From Paludibacteraceae bacterium (GTDB taxonomy: Bacteria; Bacteroidota; Bacteroidia; Bacteroidales; Paludibacteraceae): a DNA stretch of 28,809 nt. This document shows, one piece after another, positions 13,526 through 20,629 of this stretch. The notes under the pieces are model-generated. The model worked only from the letters and a program-made list of their open reading frames with translations. It had not been told where the DNA came from and made no database searches. The stretch spans positions 1 through 28,809 of the forward strand of contig JALNVE010000008.1 of NCBI GenBank assembly GCA_023227695.1, given 5' to 3'. Position 1 is the first letter of the stretch, and every line of letters starts with the position of its first letter. Both the position numbers and the translations under genes were made by a program.

Positions 13526-13532
13526 GTTTACC

Positions 13533-13820
13533 TTAAAAGATATCAGGATCGAACACAACCGGTCCTTCGTCTCCTCTCTCAAATAAGGCATTTATGTCGA
13601 ATCCTTTTTGTCTGTAATAGCACAACAGGGCAACAAAGATGGTTAGATTGCCCGTATAGGCTGTCTCCAGCCTCTTGATCGCCCACGGCATTACGCCCAG
13701 TTCCTCCGCAAGCATTTCCCTAGAGAATCCCATATTCTTCCTAAAGGTCACCATCTCCCGGATAATGTTTTCACTTATTTTTTTCTTCATTTTTGTTGTT
13801 TTTTCCAGATTGACTTTCAT
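13533..13820 (-). CDS. XRE-family helix-turn-helix regulator
   Basis: This is a 95-residue protein with an XRE-type HTH at about residues 20-60: MVTFRKNMGFSREMLAEELG followed by the recognition-helix region VMPWAIKRLE. The C-terminal 30 residues are acidic. It is a cytoplasmic DNA-binding protein. The start at 13820 fits the -7 box at 13838-13845; a downstream ATG near 13787 (MKKKISEN) is an alternative. It heads the accessory gene group. Palindromes with GACAtatttTGTC symmetry before the next gene, and a looser version before its own promoter, suggest that it controls both, as is usual for small element-borne XRE repressors. The link between protein and sites is inferred from position only. 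Confidence 0.85.
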   Translation of the reverse strand: MKVNLEKTTKMKKKISENIIREMVTFRKNMGFSREMLAEELGVMPWAIKRLETAYTGNLTIFVALLCYYRQKGFDINALFERGDEGPVVFDPDIF

Positions 13821-13837
13821 CTCATTTTTTCATCTTT

Positions 13838-13845
13838 CAAAGATA
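13838..13845 (-). promoter_or_regulatory. Bacteroides-type -7 box of the XRE gene
   Basis: The minus strand reads TATCTTTG (TAnnTTTG), 17 nt upstream of the ATG at 13820. It is identical to the -7 box of the accessory operon. No clear -33 TTTG is seen. Confidence 0.45.
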
Positions 13846-13862
13846 ATATTTTTAACGTATAT

Positions 13863-13877
13863 GGATATGTAATGTCC
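13863..13877. promoter_or_regulatory. Imperfect operator-like palindrome before the XRE gene
   Basis: GGATATGTAATGTCC has arms GGATAT/ATGTCC with one mismatch and shares GGA...TGTC with the two sites at 13481-13525. Its distance to the -7 box is similar to that of the proximal site at the accessory promoter. Confidence 0.35.
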
Positions 13878-13925
13878 TTGTTTTTGTTTTTTGTTCATAT
13901 TATATCCTTATCATTGGATGGCACA

Positions 13926-13956
13926 AAAAAACTGTGCCTTTGTGACACAGTTTTTT
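13926..13956 (-). terminator. Intrinsic terminator of the mob operon
   Basis: A 5-bp core (CTGTG at 13932-13936 with CACAG at 13946-13950) is extended by an A run on one side and a T run on the other. Read on the minus strand it ends in a run of Ts, 18 nt after the MobC stop codon. The symmetry makes it potentially bidirectional. Confidence 0.7.
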
Positions 13957-13973
13957 CCATTTTCGTCTTTCCC

Positions 13974-16688
13974 TTATTGTCCGGACGTGGCGGATTCTCT
14001 ACGCTCCCATATGTCTTTAAATCTTTCGTCTTCTTCCATCCTCTTCAGTTGTCTTTCTATCAGTCCTTTGATGTCCTGTCTTATCTTGTCTTCATTTTCT
14101 TCAAGCTTACGATGCATGTATCTGTCTCTGATGGCTTGAAGATTCTTTTTGAATTTACGTATTTCGTCAAAGTGATCCATCAACGGCTCTATATATTTTT
14201 CAATATTCTTGATTCCTCGCGCCCTGTTCTCAAACGACAATTCATTCATACTCTTTAGAAATTCGCCTAAAGTTTTTTTGATGGTCATCGCTCCTTCATT
14301 GCCTTCTGAATTCTTCGACTCCTTCTCGATCCATGTCTTTATCTCTGCCAAAGAAAGGAAATCCAGAATGGTCCTCTTCATCTTCTCGAAATTGGATCTA
14401 AATTCTTCTTCGCTTACGCTCGATCCCATCTTCGCATTCTGAATCTCTAAATTGGAGGATAGTATAAGTAACTGCTGTTTGATCGTTTCTCCGACATGGC
14501 TTATCTCTTCCGATATTCGTTTCTCCTTACTGCCTTCAGCAGCAAAGACCTTTTGAAGAAACATCTGTATGTCTGTCTCTGATAGTAGATCCTTTATCTT
14601 GTCCCTATATTCCATCAATAAGACGTAATTGTCCCTTTTTCGTAGAAACTCCACCATCATCTCCTTCATCTCGGCGATGGTGTCCTTCGTGTCGAATGAA
14701 TAGAAAGTCGGCAACGGATGGTACGCTCTCTCTTCGGCCTGCACTCCTTCGTTGTCTATCTTGATTATGCTATGGAATATCTTCTCGGATATCTCTTCTC
14801 CGAAGTTGTCGGCTACCGCACCAACAAATGTTCCTTGGGTCAGTGTGGCGATTTTACTTGCTGGTATCATCGTATCGTTCTGCTCGCTAATGCTCGTCGA
14901 CACTCCATTTTCTTGATAGCTTATGCTTTTCCGTTTCTGTTTGTTTCGTCCGAAACGGGCTTCGAGATTCTTGGCCGTATCTCCTGTCACCTGTCCTGAG
15001 AACAGGTTTCCTATCGTATTGATGATGGCTTTCGCCTCCTTGTCTCCGTAGTCTCGGATCAACTGCGTGAAGTCCTGATAGCCGAGACATATAGACACTT
15101 TGTTGCTTCGCGCCGTTGCGATAAGGTTGTCGAGTCCCCTAAAATACATGGTTGGCAACTCATCTATTATTAAGGAGATTTTATGTTTATGTTTCTTATT
15201 GATTACCTTAACGATTCGGCCGTTATATAGTCCTAGTGCGGCCGCATAGATGTCTTTCTTTTCTGGATTGTTTCCTACACACAATACCTTCGGCTCTTCT
15301 GGATTATTCAAATCAAGTGTGAAATCGTTGCCACACATGATCCAATAGAGTTGTGGGGATGAAATTCGGGACAATGGTATTCGCACGGATGCGATCTGAC
15401 CTTGTAATTGATCTTGGGCTCCTCCCTCCCATGCCTCGAAAAAGGCTGACATATAATTGACCAGACTATCGTTCATGTACATGATCGGAATGCAGTCTGT
15501 ATATTTACTGTTGATCCACTCTATCACGTGTGGTAATGTGCAGTACTTACCGCCCTCCACTTCCTTCAGATACCAGATGGTCGCCGTCAGATAGTTGATA
15601 GGTGATTCGACAAAGAAGTCGCCCTGTTTCTGTGCCCATGACTTGTTTAGATTCAACATGATGGTGTACGCACTATCATAGGCGTCCGTGATGTCATTCA
15701 TGAATCTCGGATCAATAGGGTTACATCTTAATGACTTGCGAGGGTCGTCAAAATTGATCACGCAGAATTTGGGTCGCACTCCGTATTTTGCCAAGAACTC
15801 GTTCTCATGCCACTTCATGTGGTTATATACGATCGTGGACAAATCGGGAAACTTAAAGTCGTAACAATACATTGTGAAGAACTTGGACAGGTGCTGACGA
15901 ATAAACTCATTGATGACGGCATACGATTTTCCGGACCCCGGTGTTCCCAGTACGCTGGTGGCTCGGAATGGATTCACTACGTTGATCCATCCTTCTCTTA
16001 CCTTGGACTGGTATTTATATTCCGTGCGTAGGTTAACGGAATATTCATTGTTCATCAACGTTTCGCATTGAAGAAACGTCTCTTGTATGTCGTTCTTCGG
16101 ATCGTCTTCTCCTGTAAGGTTCCTGTACATCTTATGGACATAGTTGCTTCCATATATAAAATACATGATACCTCCGGCGCTTAGAAGGATATAGATGAAA
16201 TACTTGAACATTCCTCCTCCCATAAATAGGAATATAGGACAGATGATTATTAGAAATAAGCCAAATAACAAAATGCTCCAGCCTTCTTTTCTCACTCGCA
16301 TCTTCATTCTTACTTTTTTACCGTTGTTGTTCTCCTCCTCTACATAGTCATCTCTTTTGATGATATTCATCTTTTCCAAAAAAGCGATAATCGGACAGAT
16401 AAAAAATGGGACTTCGTATTTGTCGTCCTTTTTCCCTCTCTCTGCCCAATTGTAAAGGGTGATAAAAACTATCGTTCCGATAATCGTTATGTACGGTATT
16501 TCGAACAGTCCGAGCTTATCGTTTAACGCTGTGAAAAAGACATTCAACTTCTCCACTACTTTCTCTGGTATAATACTCTTAAAAAACGGGTAGCAATACC
16601 AATAAACATTAAGGATATAGAAAAAGATTCCTATCGCTCTCGAAAAGTCGAGAATCTTTCTTAATCCTTCTTCATTTTCTTTTGCCAT
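13974..16688 (-). CDS. mobC: Type IV coupling protein, MobC/TraG (VirD4) type
   Basis: This 904-residue inner-membrane ATPase links the relaxosome to the secretion channel. The N-terminal motif NVYWYCYPFF (residues 27-36) is the YWFCY signature of Bacteroidota coupling proteins. Membrane segments follow near 65-80 and 137-180. Walker A GTPGSGKS lies at 248-255 and Walker B SLIIDE at 505-510, followed by the typical ATARSNKVSICLGYQDFTQL region (524-543). Homologues that I know of are about 650-700 residues long; here a charged, helical C-terminal extension from about 690 adds some 200 residues. It starts 6 bp after the relaxase stop and is the last gene of the mob operon, with a terminator just after it. 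Confidence 0.93.
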   Translation of the reverse strand: MAKENEEGLRKILDFSRAIGIFFYILNVYWYCYPFFKSIIPEKVVEKLNVFFTALNDKLGLFEIPYITIIGTIVFITLYNWAERGKKDDKYEVPFFICPIIAFLEKMNIIKRDDYVEEENNNGKKVRMKMRVRKEGWSILLFGLFLIIICPIFLFMGGGMFKYFIYILLSAGGIMYFIYGSNYVHKMYRNLTGEDDPKNDIQETFLQCETLMNNEYSVNLRTEYKYQSKVREGWINVVNPFRATSVLGTPGSGKSYAVINEFIRQHLSKFFTMYCYDFKFPDLSTIVYNHMKWHENEFLAKYGVRPKFCVINFDDPRKSLRCNPIDPRFMNDITDAYDSAYTIMLNLNKSWAQKQGDFFVESPINYLTATIWYLKEVEGGKYCTLPHVIEWINSKYTDCIPIMYMNDSLVNYMSAFFEAWEGGAQDQLQGQIASVRIPLSRISSPQLYWIMCGNDFTLDLNNPEEPKVLCVGNNPEKKDIYAAALGLYNGRIVKVINKKHKHKISLIIDELPTMYFRGLDNLIATARSNKVSICLGYQDFTQLIRDYGDKEAKAIINTIGNLFSGQVTGDTAKNLEARFGRNKQKRKSISYQENGVSTSISEQNDTMIPASKIATLTQGTFVGAVADNFGEEISEKIFHSIIKIDNEGVQAEERAYHPLPTFYSFDTKDTIAEMKEMMVEFLRKRDNYVLLMEYRDKIKDLLSETDIQMFLQKVFAAEGSKEKRISEEISHVGETIKQQLLILSSNLEIQNAKMGSSVSEEEFRSNFEKMKRTILDFLSLAEIKTWIEKESKNSEGNEGAMTIKKTLGEFLKSMNELSFENRARGIKNIEKYIEPLMDHFDEIRKFKKNLQAIRDRYMHRKLEENEDKIRQDIKGLIERQLKRMEEDERFKDIWERRESATSGQ

Positions 16689-16694
16689 TGATTG

Positions 16695-19316
16695 TTAATT
16701 TTTGATTTTTGTTATTGTTCTCTTTATTGTTTTTGCGTCATTTGTCCGGATGGCCTGTAAGAAGTCCATCTTCGAATCTTTAGTCTTATCTCCGGTATAA
16801 CGGAGAACTACATCTATCATGCCTCGATAGTCTGTCGTCTTGTTCTTATATTTACGCATCTCATCCGCCAATTCCGGATTGTACCGGTTTACATTGTCGA
16901 TTATTCTTTCTGCCATCTTGTCGTCCGAATAGTCCATCGCGGTGGTGAGATTGGCGGTCACTCTATACTTCTGCGTTAGTTTGTCACTGTTGCCAACATA
17001 GACGAACTTTCGTATGTGCGGATAGAACGTGGTGGCATAGTTCATCTTATCTAGTTCTTTCCTTACTTCTGGAGGCAACTCTACATAGGTACTCTTCGGA
17101 TTTTGGCTGTTGCCTATTACATAGGTACGTTCATTATTCTTAGTGGTAGCCGGAAGTATCACTATTCCTCTCGTCAACATCTCTCCTACCATCTTCTCTG
17201 TGCCATGGATGGAGAACCTGTCCATCAGATTTTGGGCTTGTGAATCGTTCTGCTTGATCTGCAGTTGCTTCTTTTCTGCTTCTCCCAATAACTGTTGTAC
17301 TTGATAGAAATTGTTTCTTCTATCTGTCAGATCGACTTTACTCCAATCTCCGGTTACGAAGGCTTTGACCAATTCCTTATCCTTCTTTCCTAGCCTGCTA
17401 TCGGACTTTTCTGTCTTCAAAATTCGGATAGTGTGGAATGGATGAAGGGTTATTTTTTCTTCTTTCATCGGCATGGCCAACTCCTGCCATGTGAAGGAAT
17501 ATTTCGTATTCTTCGTATTAATGAATCGTTGTCCATCATAATGGATGTCCGACATCTGGAAGTAGCGGTATCTCTTTTCCTCGGATAGCAGGGTCGCAAA
17601 TCTGACTGAGTATTGCATCTGAAGTTGGATGTATGATTTCTCCTTTTCTTCTATTTCTCGAAGCTTTTCTCTCTTCTCTGCTATGAATTGCTTGGCTAGG
17701 CCGGCTAATGCCGTTCTGCTCAGATTAGGATTGTTTTTGCCCGCCTCTTCTACGTATCTGTTCTCGGATAACTGCGAGATTAAATCGCTTTCGAAGAAGG
17801 TGGCTTTCCGTTGGAAATTGTAGAGATGGGCAAAGGTGGTGAAGACAGCTTTGTACTCCGACGGTGTTAATCTGTCGGTTTTGTTGAACCTTTGTTCTAA
17901 CCCGTGGATGGTATGTTCCTTTCCGAATAGACTACCGGCATGGTTATGTCCAATCGTTTTCCCTCCATCATCTATAAGAGAATAGACACAGCCTCTGAAT
18001 GGTTTTCCTGCCTTTGTCTTTCCTTGTATCTCTGAACATTTGATATGATAGTTGGACAGAATAGAATTGAATTCTGCCATGTCTTTCGGATTGTATGTTT
18101 CTTTTACTTCTTTTAGACATGCCTCTATCTTTTTCTTTATATCAGTTTCTCCATGTCTCAAGTCTCGTTTTACAGGTTCTATTCTTGGCTCTGTACGGAT
18201 TGGTTTGTCTTCCTCTGCTGTCTTCTTTTGAAGTGATGATATAGCATATCCCTTTCCTAATTCACTTCCTTTTATGGCATATCCTGTCGCATTATCAATG
18301 AACGTCACTCCCATTAGCCTACCTTCTACGTTGCTATGTAGATCCATCTTGATGGCTTTTTCTTGTAATTTTGCTGCCAAAGCATATATGGATGTGACTT
18401 CTTTTGTTGATAGTTCCTTATCTATCTGTTCTCTTATGTCCGCCCTTACTTTCTCCCTCTCTTTATCGTATTGTTTGTTTATTGCAAAATAGGTTTTAAG
18501 CCCTTCTATGGTTTGTTCTTTCCCGAATAGACTCCCTTTATATGCTCTTCCCTCTTCTCTCCCACTGCCGTCTATCTTCACATATTGGATTCCTCTTATC
18601 TGTTGTCCTTTGTTGTTTGTCTCATCTATTTCCTTACAAATTAAGGAAAATTGGCGTAGGATCTTATTCATCTCTTTGATGTCCTGTGGCTTGTAATAGT
18701 CACGGACATACGTCAGAATGCTTTTTATCTTCTTTTTGTGCTTGTCCTCACTCTCGTTGGTGAGCTTATTACGTTCTATGTATTTACTGATTCTTTCCGA
18801 TTTCTCTTCTCTAGTGCTCTCTATACTGGATTGGGTTACACTCATCAATCCATATTTGCTCTCTAATTGTTGTCTTACCCTGTTGCTTCTGGCACGTTCC
18901 ATGCTGTCGTTGATCTTCTTTCCATTGACATCTACTCGCAAGGAGATGATATGGATATGTGGGCGGTCTATGTCTTCATGCTTGACCACTATGTAGGGTT
19001 GTTCTGAATAGCCCATTCCTGACATGTAATCGCGCGCCATCTCTAATAGTGTGTCATTATCCATCTGCTTTGCTTCTTCTGGATGTGGATTTAAAGAGCA
19101 ACTGAATACTACATTCTTGGTCCGGTTATTGGCTTGAAGGTAGGGGGTGAAACTTCTGTTGATCTGCTCTATCGTAATGTCTTTCCCTGTCTCGTCAAAT
19201 CCATTGCAGATACAATGAACCGAGCCGATTATCTCGGCTTCTTGGCTGGCTACTTTGTCAAGGTTATACTTTAGTGCGCCTCTTATGTAATCTCCTGTTT
19301 TGACAACAGCTATCAT
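16695..19316 (-). CDS. mobB: Relaxase, MobB-type (Relaxase/mobilisation nuclease domain)
   Basis: This is an 873-residue DNA strand transferase. The relaxase domain takes up about the first 165 residues: GALKYN around Tyr17 is the probable catalytic tyrosine motif, and HEDIDRPHIHI (113-123) supplies the metal-binding histidines. The enzyme nicks oriT and stays bound to the 5' end that is transferred. The remaining 700 residues are unusual: a module ending in GSLFGKExTIxGL occurs at about 195-278 and again at 395-478, exactly 200 residues on, with a weaker copy at about 310-365. The ATG overlaps the MobA-like gene's stop (ATGA), and MobC follows after 6 bp, giving a tight three-gene operon. 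MobB relaxases in CTnDOT-like elements are much shorter. Confidence 0.93.
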   Translation of the reverse strand: MIAVVKTGDYIRGALKYNLDKVASQEAEIIGSVHCICNGFDETGKDITIEQINRSFTPYLQANNRTKNVVFSCSLNPHPEEAKQMDNDTLLEMARDYMSGMGYSEQPYIVVKHEDIDRPHIHIISLRVDVNGKKINDSMERARSNRVRQQLESKYGLMSVTQSSIESTREEKSERISKYIERNKLTNESEDKHKKKIKSILTYVRDYYKPQDIKEMNKILRQFSLICKEIDETNNKGQQIRGIQYVKIDGSGREEGRAYKGSLFGKEQTIEGLKTYFAINKQYDKEREKVRADIREQIDKELSTKEVTSIYALAAKLQEKAIKMDLHSNVEGRLMGVTFIDNATGYAIKGSELGKGYAISSLQKKTAEEDKPIRTEPRIEPVKRDLRHGETDIKKKIEACLKEVKETYNPKDMAEFNSILSNYHIKCSEIQGKTKAGKPFRGCVYSLIDDGGKTIGHNHAGSLFGKEHTIHGLEQRFNKTDRLTPSEYKAVFTTFAHLYNFQRKATFFESDLISQLSENRYVEEAGKNNPNLSRTALAGLAKQFIAEKREKLREIEEKEKSYIQLQMQYSVRFATLLSEEKRYRYFQMSDIHYDGQRFINTKNTKYSFTWQELAMPMKEEKITLHPFHTIRILKTEKSDSRLGKKDKELVKAFVTGDWSKVDLTDRRNNFYQVQQLLGEAEKKQLQIKQNDSQAQNLMDRFSIHGTEKMVGEMLTRGIVILPATTKNNERTYVIGNSQNPKSTYVELPPEVRKELDKMNYATTFYPHIRKFVYVGNSDKLTQKYRVTANLTTAMDYSDDKMAERIIDNVNRYNPELADEMRKYKNKTTDYRGMIDVVLRYTGDKTKDSKMDFLQAIRTNDAKTIKRTITKIKN

Positions 19317-19726
19317 ACTTTACTACTTATTTTGTGTCCTATCTCGGCCAAAATCTCGGTCTGGTGCTTGCACGTTTCCATCGTCTTATTGCACTTCTTC
19401 AGTTCATATTCTATCACAGATCCAGGCACATTACATTCCATGGAATTTATCTTCCTGCTGATCTGATTGATGTTTTTTCCTATGTGGTTTATCTCCATAT
19501 AGATGTCCTTCAGTCTGTCAAAGAGCTGCACTTCGGTCACTTCTGGTCGAATGGTAGCTCCTTTGCTCATCTCTAATAGGTACTGTCGACGACTACCGTA
19601 TCTTGACCGCTTTATGCGGGTCTCCATTATGTCGTATTCTTCCTTGTTCAAACGAACATGGAAGGAGTATTGCCTTTTCTCTTCGTCAGGAAGTTTCGGC
19701 CTTCCGCCTGTTTTGGTTCTTTCCAT
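19313..19726 (-). CDS. mobA: MobA-like relaxosome accessory protein (ribbon-helix-helix type)
   Basis: This 137-residue protein is basic at the N-terminus and has an RHH-like segment (YSFHVRLNKEEYDIMETRIK, residues 20-39), followed by the HIGKNINQISRKIN stretch (about 81-94) typical of mobilisation accessory proteins of the MobA/MobC families. It should bind oriT as a dimer and help the relaxase to load. It is the first gene of the mob operon and faces the candidate oriT region. The symbol follows the usual Bacteroides naming and is assigned on family and position. Confidence 0.8.
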   Translation of the reverse strand: MERTKTGGRPKLPDEEKRQYSFHVRLNKEEYDIMETRIKRSRYGSRRQYLLEMSKGATIRPEVTEVQLFDRLKDIYMEINHIGKNINQISRKINSMECNVPGSVIEYELKKCNKTMETCKHQTEILAEIGHKISSKV

Positions 19727-19777
19727 TTTGTATCTCTTTTGACGGTTTTGGGGAACGACTTCGGAGTTTCCCTCTTC

Positions 19778-19805
19778 CCCATTCCCTTCTAAAAAAGGGA
19801 ATGGG
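19778..19805. repeat. Inverted repeat, 11-bp arms
   Basis: CCCATTCCCTT (19778-19788) pairs perfectly with AAGGGAATGGG (19795-19805) around a 6-nt loop. It lies in the probable leader of the mob operon and is followed by no T run, so it is more likely a protein-binding or RNA-structure site than a terminator. Confidence 0.6.
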
Positions 19806-19842
19806 CAGGATGTGAATGATTTGTATTAACAAATTATTCGGA

Positions 19843-19862
19843 GTTTTTCGGTGACGAAAAAC
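19843..19862. repeat. Inverted repeat, 8-bp arms
   Basis: GTTTTTCG (19843-19850) and CGAAAAAC (19855-19862) pair perfectly around GTGA. Confidence 0.55.
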
Positions 19863-19872
19863 ACATCTTGCT

Positions 19873-19888
19873 TTTCACTATCGTGAAA
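19873..19888. promoter_or_regulatory. Palindrome next to the mob -7 box
   Basis: TTTCAC-TATC-GTGAAA is a perfect 6-bp inverted repeat that directly abuts the -7 box at 19889-19896 and covers the expected start of transcription. This is where a repressor, possibly the MobA-like RHH protein, would bind. The binding protein is inference. Confidence 0.4.
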
Positions 19889-19896
19889 CAAAGTTA
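19889..19896 (-). promoter_or_regulatory. Candidate promoter -7 box for the mob operon
   Basis: The minus strand reads TAACTTTG, matching TAnnTTTG, with a TTG 18 nt upstream near the -33 position. It lies about 160 bp upstream of the MobA-like start, which leaves a structured leader. Confidence 0.45.
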
Positions 19897-19937
19897 GCAT
19901 TTTTTTTATTGCTGCAATTATTTATATTATTATTTCG

Positions 19938-19945
19938 TATTTTTG
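19938..19945 (+). promoter_or_regulatory. Candidate plus-strand -7 box
   Basis: TATTTTTG matches TAnnTTTG on the plus strand, divergent to the mob promoter. No -33 TTTG is seen at the right distance. A transcript from here would begin in the large inverted repeat at 19947-19980. Confidence 0.25.
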
Positions 19946-19946
19946 T

Positions 19947-19980
19947 GTGGTCATCCGCTGCTTGTCTGCGGATCGACCAC
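19947..19980. repeat. Large imperfect inverted repeat, candidate oriT hairpin
   Basis: GTGGTC-ATCCGC (19947-19958) pairs with GCGGAT-C-GACCAC (19968-19980): two 6-bp stems separated by a one-base bulge, around a 9-nt loop. It is the most GC-rich element of the region and the best candidate for a relaxosome hairpin. Confidence 0.5.
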
Positions 19981-19996
19981 TATACAATTCTTTACA

Positions 19997-20021
19997 GGGG
20001 GAAACGTTCTTCGTTTCTCCC
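19997..20021 (+). terminator. Hairpin with pyrimidine tail, possible terminator or oriT arm
   Basis: GGGGGAAACG (19997-20006) pairs with CGTTTCTCCC (20012-20021) over 10 bp with one G-T wobble, around TTCTT. TTCCTTTTTT follows. It could stop a plus-strand transcript from the box at 19938 or be a further oriT inverted repeat. Confidence 0.4.
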
Positions 20022-20103
20022 TTCCTTTTTTATCCTTCCTTCTCGATAACTCTCTTTTATAAAAGGGAAAGAATATTAGACTTAGGACTTGGCTTCTTGT
20101 TTC

Positions 20104-20162
20104 CTTTATTCTTTATTCTTTATTCTTTATTCTTTGTGCATTTGTACATTTGTACATTTGTG
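20104..20162. repeat. Iteron-like tandem repeats (heptamers then octamers)
   Basis: Four perfect CTTTATT units (20104-20131) and a degenerate fifth (CTTTGTG) are followed by CATTTGTA, CATTTGTA and CATTTGTG (20139-20162). Two different repeat lengths sit next to each other without a gap. Confidence 0.7.
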
Positions 20163-20570
20163 CCACGTTTTTTTTTTTAATTTGCTTTATATTAGTTTTT
20201 TAAATTGAATTAATTAATTAATTATTATGTTTCTGTTTTTTATCCTCTTGTGCCACGTTTTCTATGGCTTTCCTTTTGTTTGTCAATGTTTTGTATTTAA
20301 TTTATTAATTAATTAATCTATTGGTTATTTATTTTATTACTTGGTTACTTATTCTATTTATTTATTACTTACTTACTTGTTTATTTACTTACTTATTTTG
20401 TTTATCTATTAATTTGATATTTGTTTATTTTGTTAATTTTTTGTTTTATTTGTTAATTAACATATTGTTTACTTATTTATTTTTTTGTTTTATTTATCAG
20501 TTAATCATTTTATTACATACTTGTTTATTTTATTATTTGATAAACATTCTTATTACAACTTTTTAAAGGG
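20163..20570. repeat. T-rich low-complexity tract with TTAT/TTAC steps
   Basis: About 400 bp of the plus strand consist mainly of T with TTTA, TTAC and TTAA steps, two AATTAATTAATTAAT palindromic runs (near 20209 and 20302) and very little C or G. Open frames through it translate to L/F/Y/I repeats and are not credible genes. Confidence 0.65.
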
Positions 20571-20593
20571 GGATGTTTTCTATGTTTTTTTAT

Positions 20594-20601
20594 TACCTTT
20601 G
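20594..20601 (+). promoter_or_regulatory. Candidate -7 box of the tra operon
   Basis: TACCTTTG matches TAnnTTTG and lies 28 nt before the ATG at 20630. No clear -33 TTTG is present. It follows directly on the T-rich tract. Confidence 0.45.
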
Positions 20602-20629
20602 CAGCATAAGGATAAAGAATTGTATAATT

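Larger units (their letters stand above)
19727..20629. other. Divergent intergenic region, candidate oriT and promoter region
   Basis: This 0.9-kb stretch has no convincing gene. It separates the mob operon (minus) from the tra operon (plus). The left half holds five inverted repeats and divergent TAnnTTTG boxes; the middle holds tandem heptamers and octamers and a 14-bp direct repeat (TTGTGCCACGTTTT at 20158-20171 and 20248-20261); the right half is a T-rich, C/G-poor tract. Position beside the relaxase genes and density of inverted repeats fit an origin of transfer, but no nick-site consensus could be recognised. Confidence 0.5.

Noticed and set aside
14887..15090. 67-codon same-strand ORF inside mobC
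   Set aside because: R/S/H-rich, low-quality composition. The host frame there is a conserved ATPase core, so there is no sign of dual coding, in contrast to 8299-8754.
20104..20162. Tandem repeats as a CRISPR array
   Set aside because: Units are 7-8 bp with no spacers and no cas genes nearby.
20321..20566. 81-codon ORF in the T-rich tract
   Set aside because: The product consists only of L/F/Y/I/T repeats from TTAT/TTAC steps. Not a credible protein.
20573..20629. Upstream ATG of the TraA ATPase gene
   Set aside because: It lies upstream of and through the probable -7 box, and adds 19 hydrophobic residues before a Walker motif that normally sits at the N-terminus.
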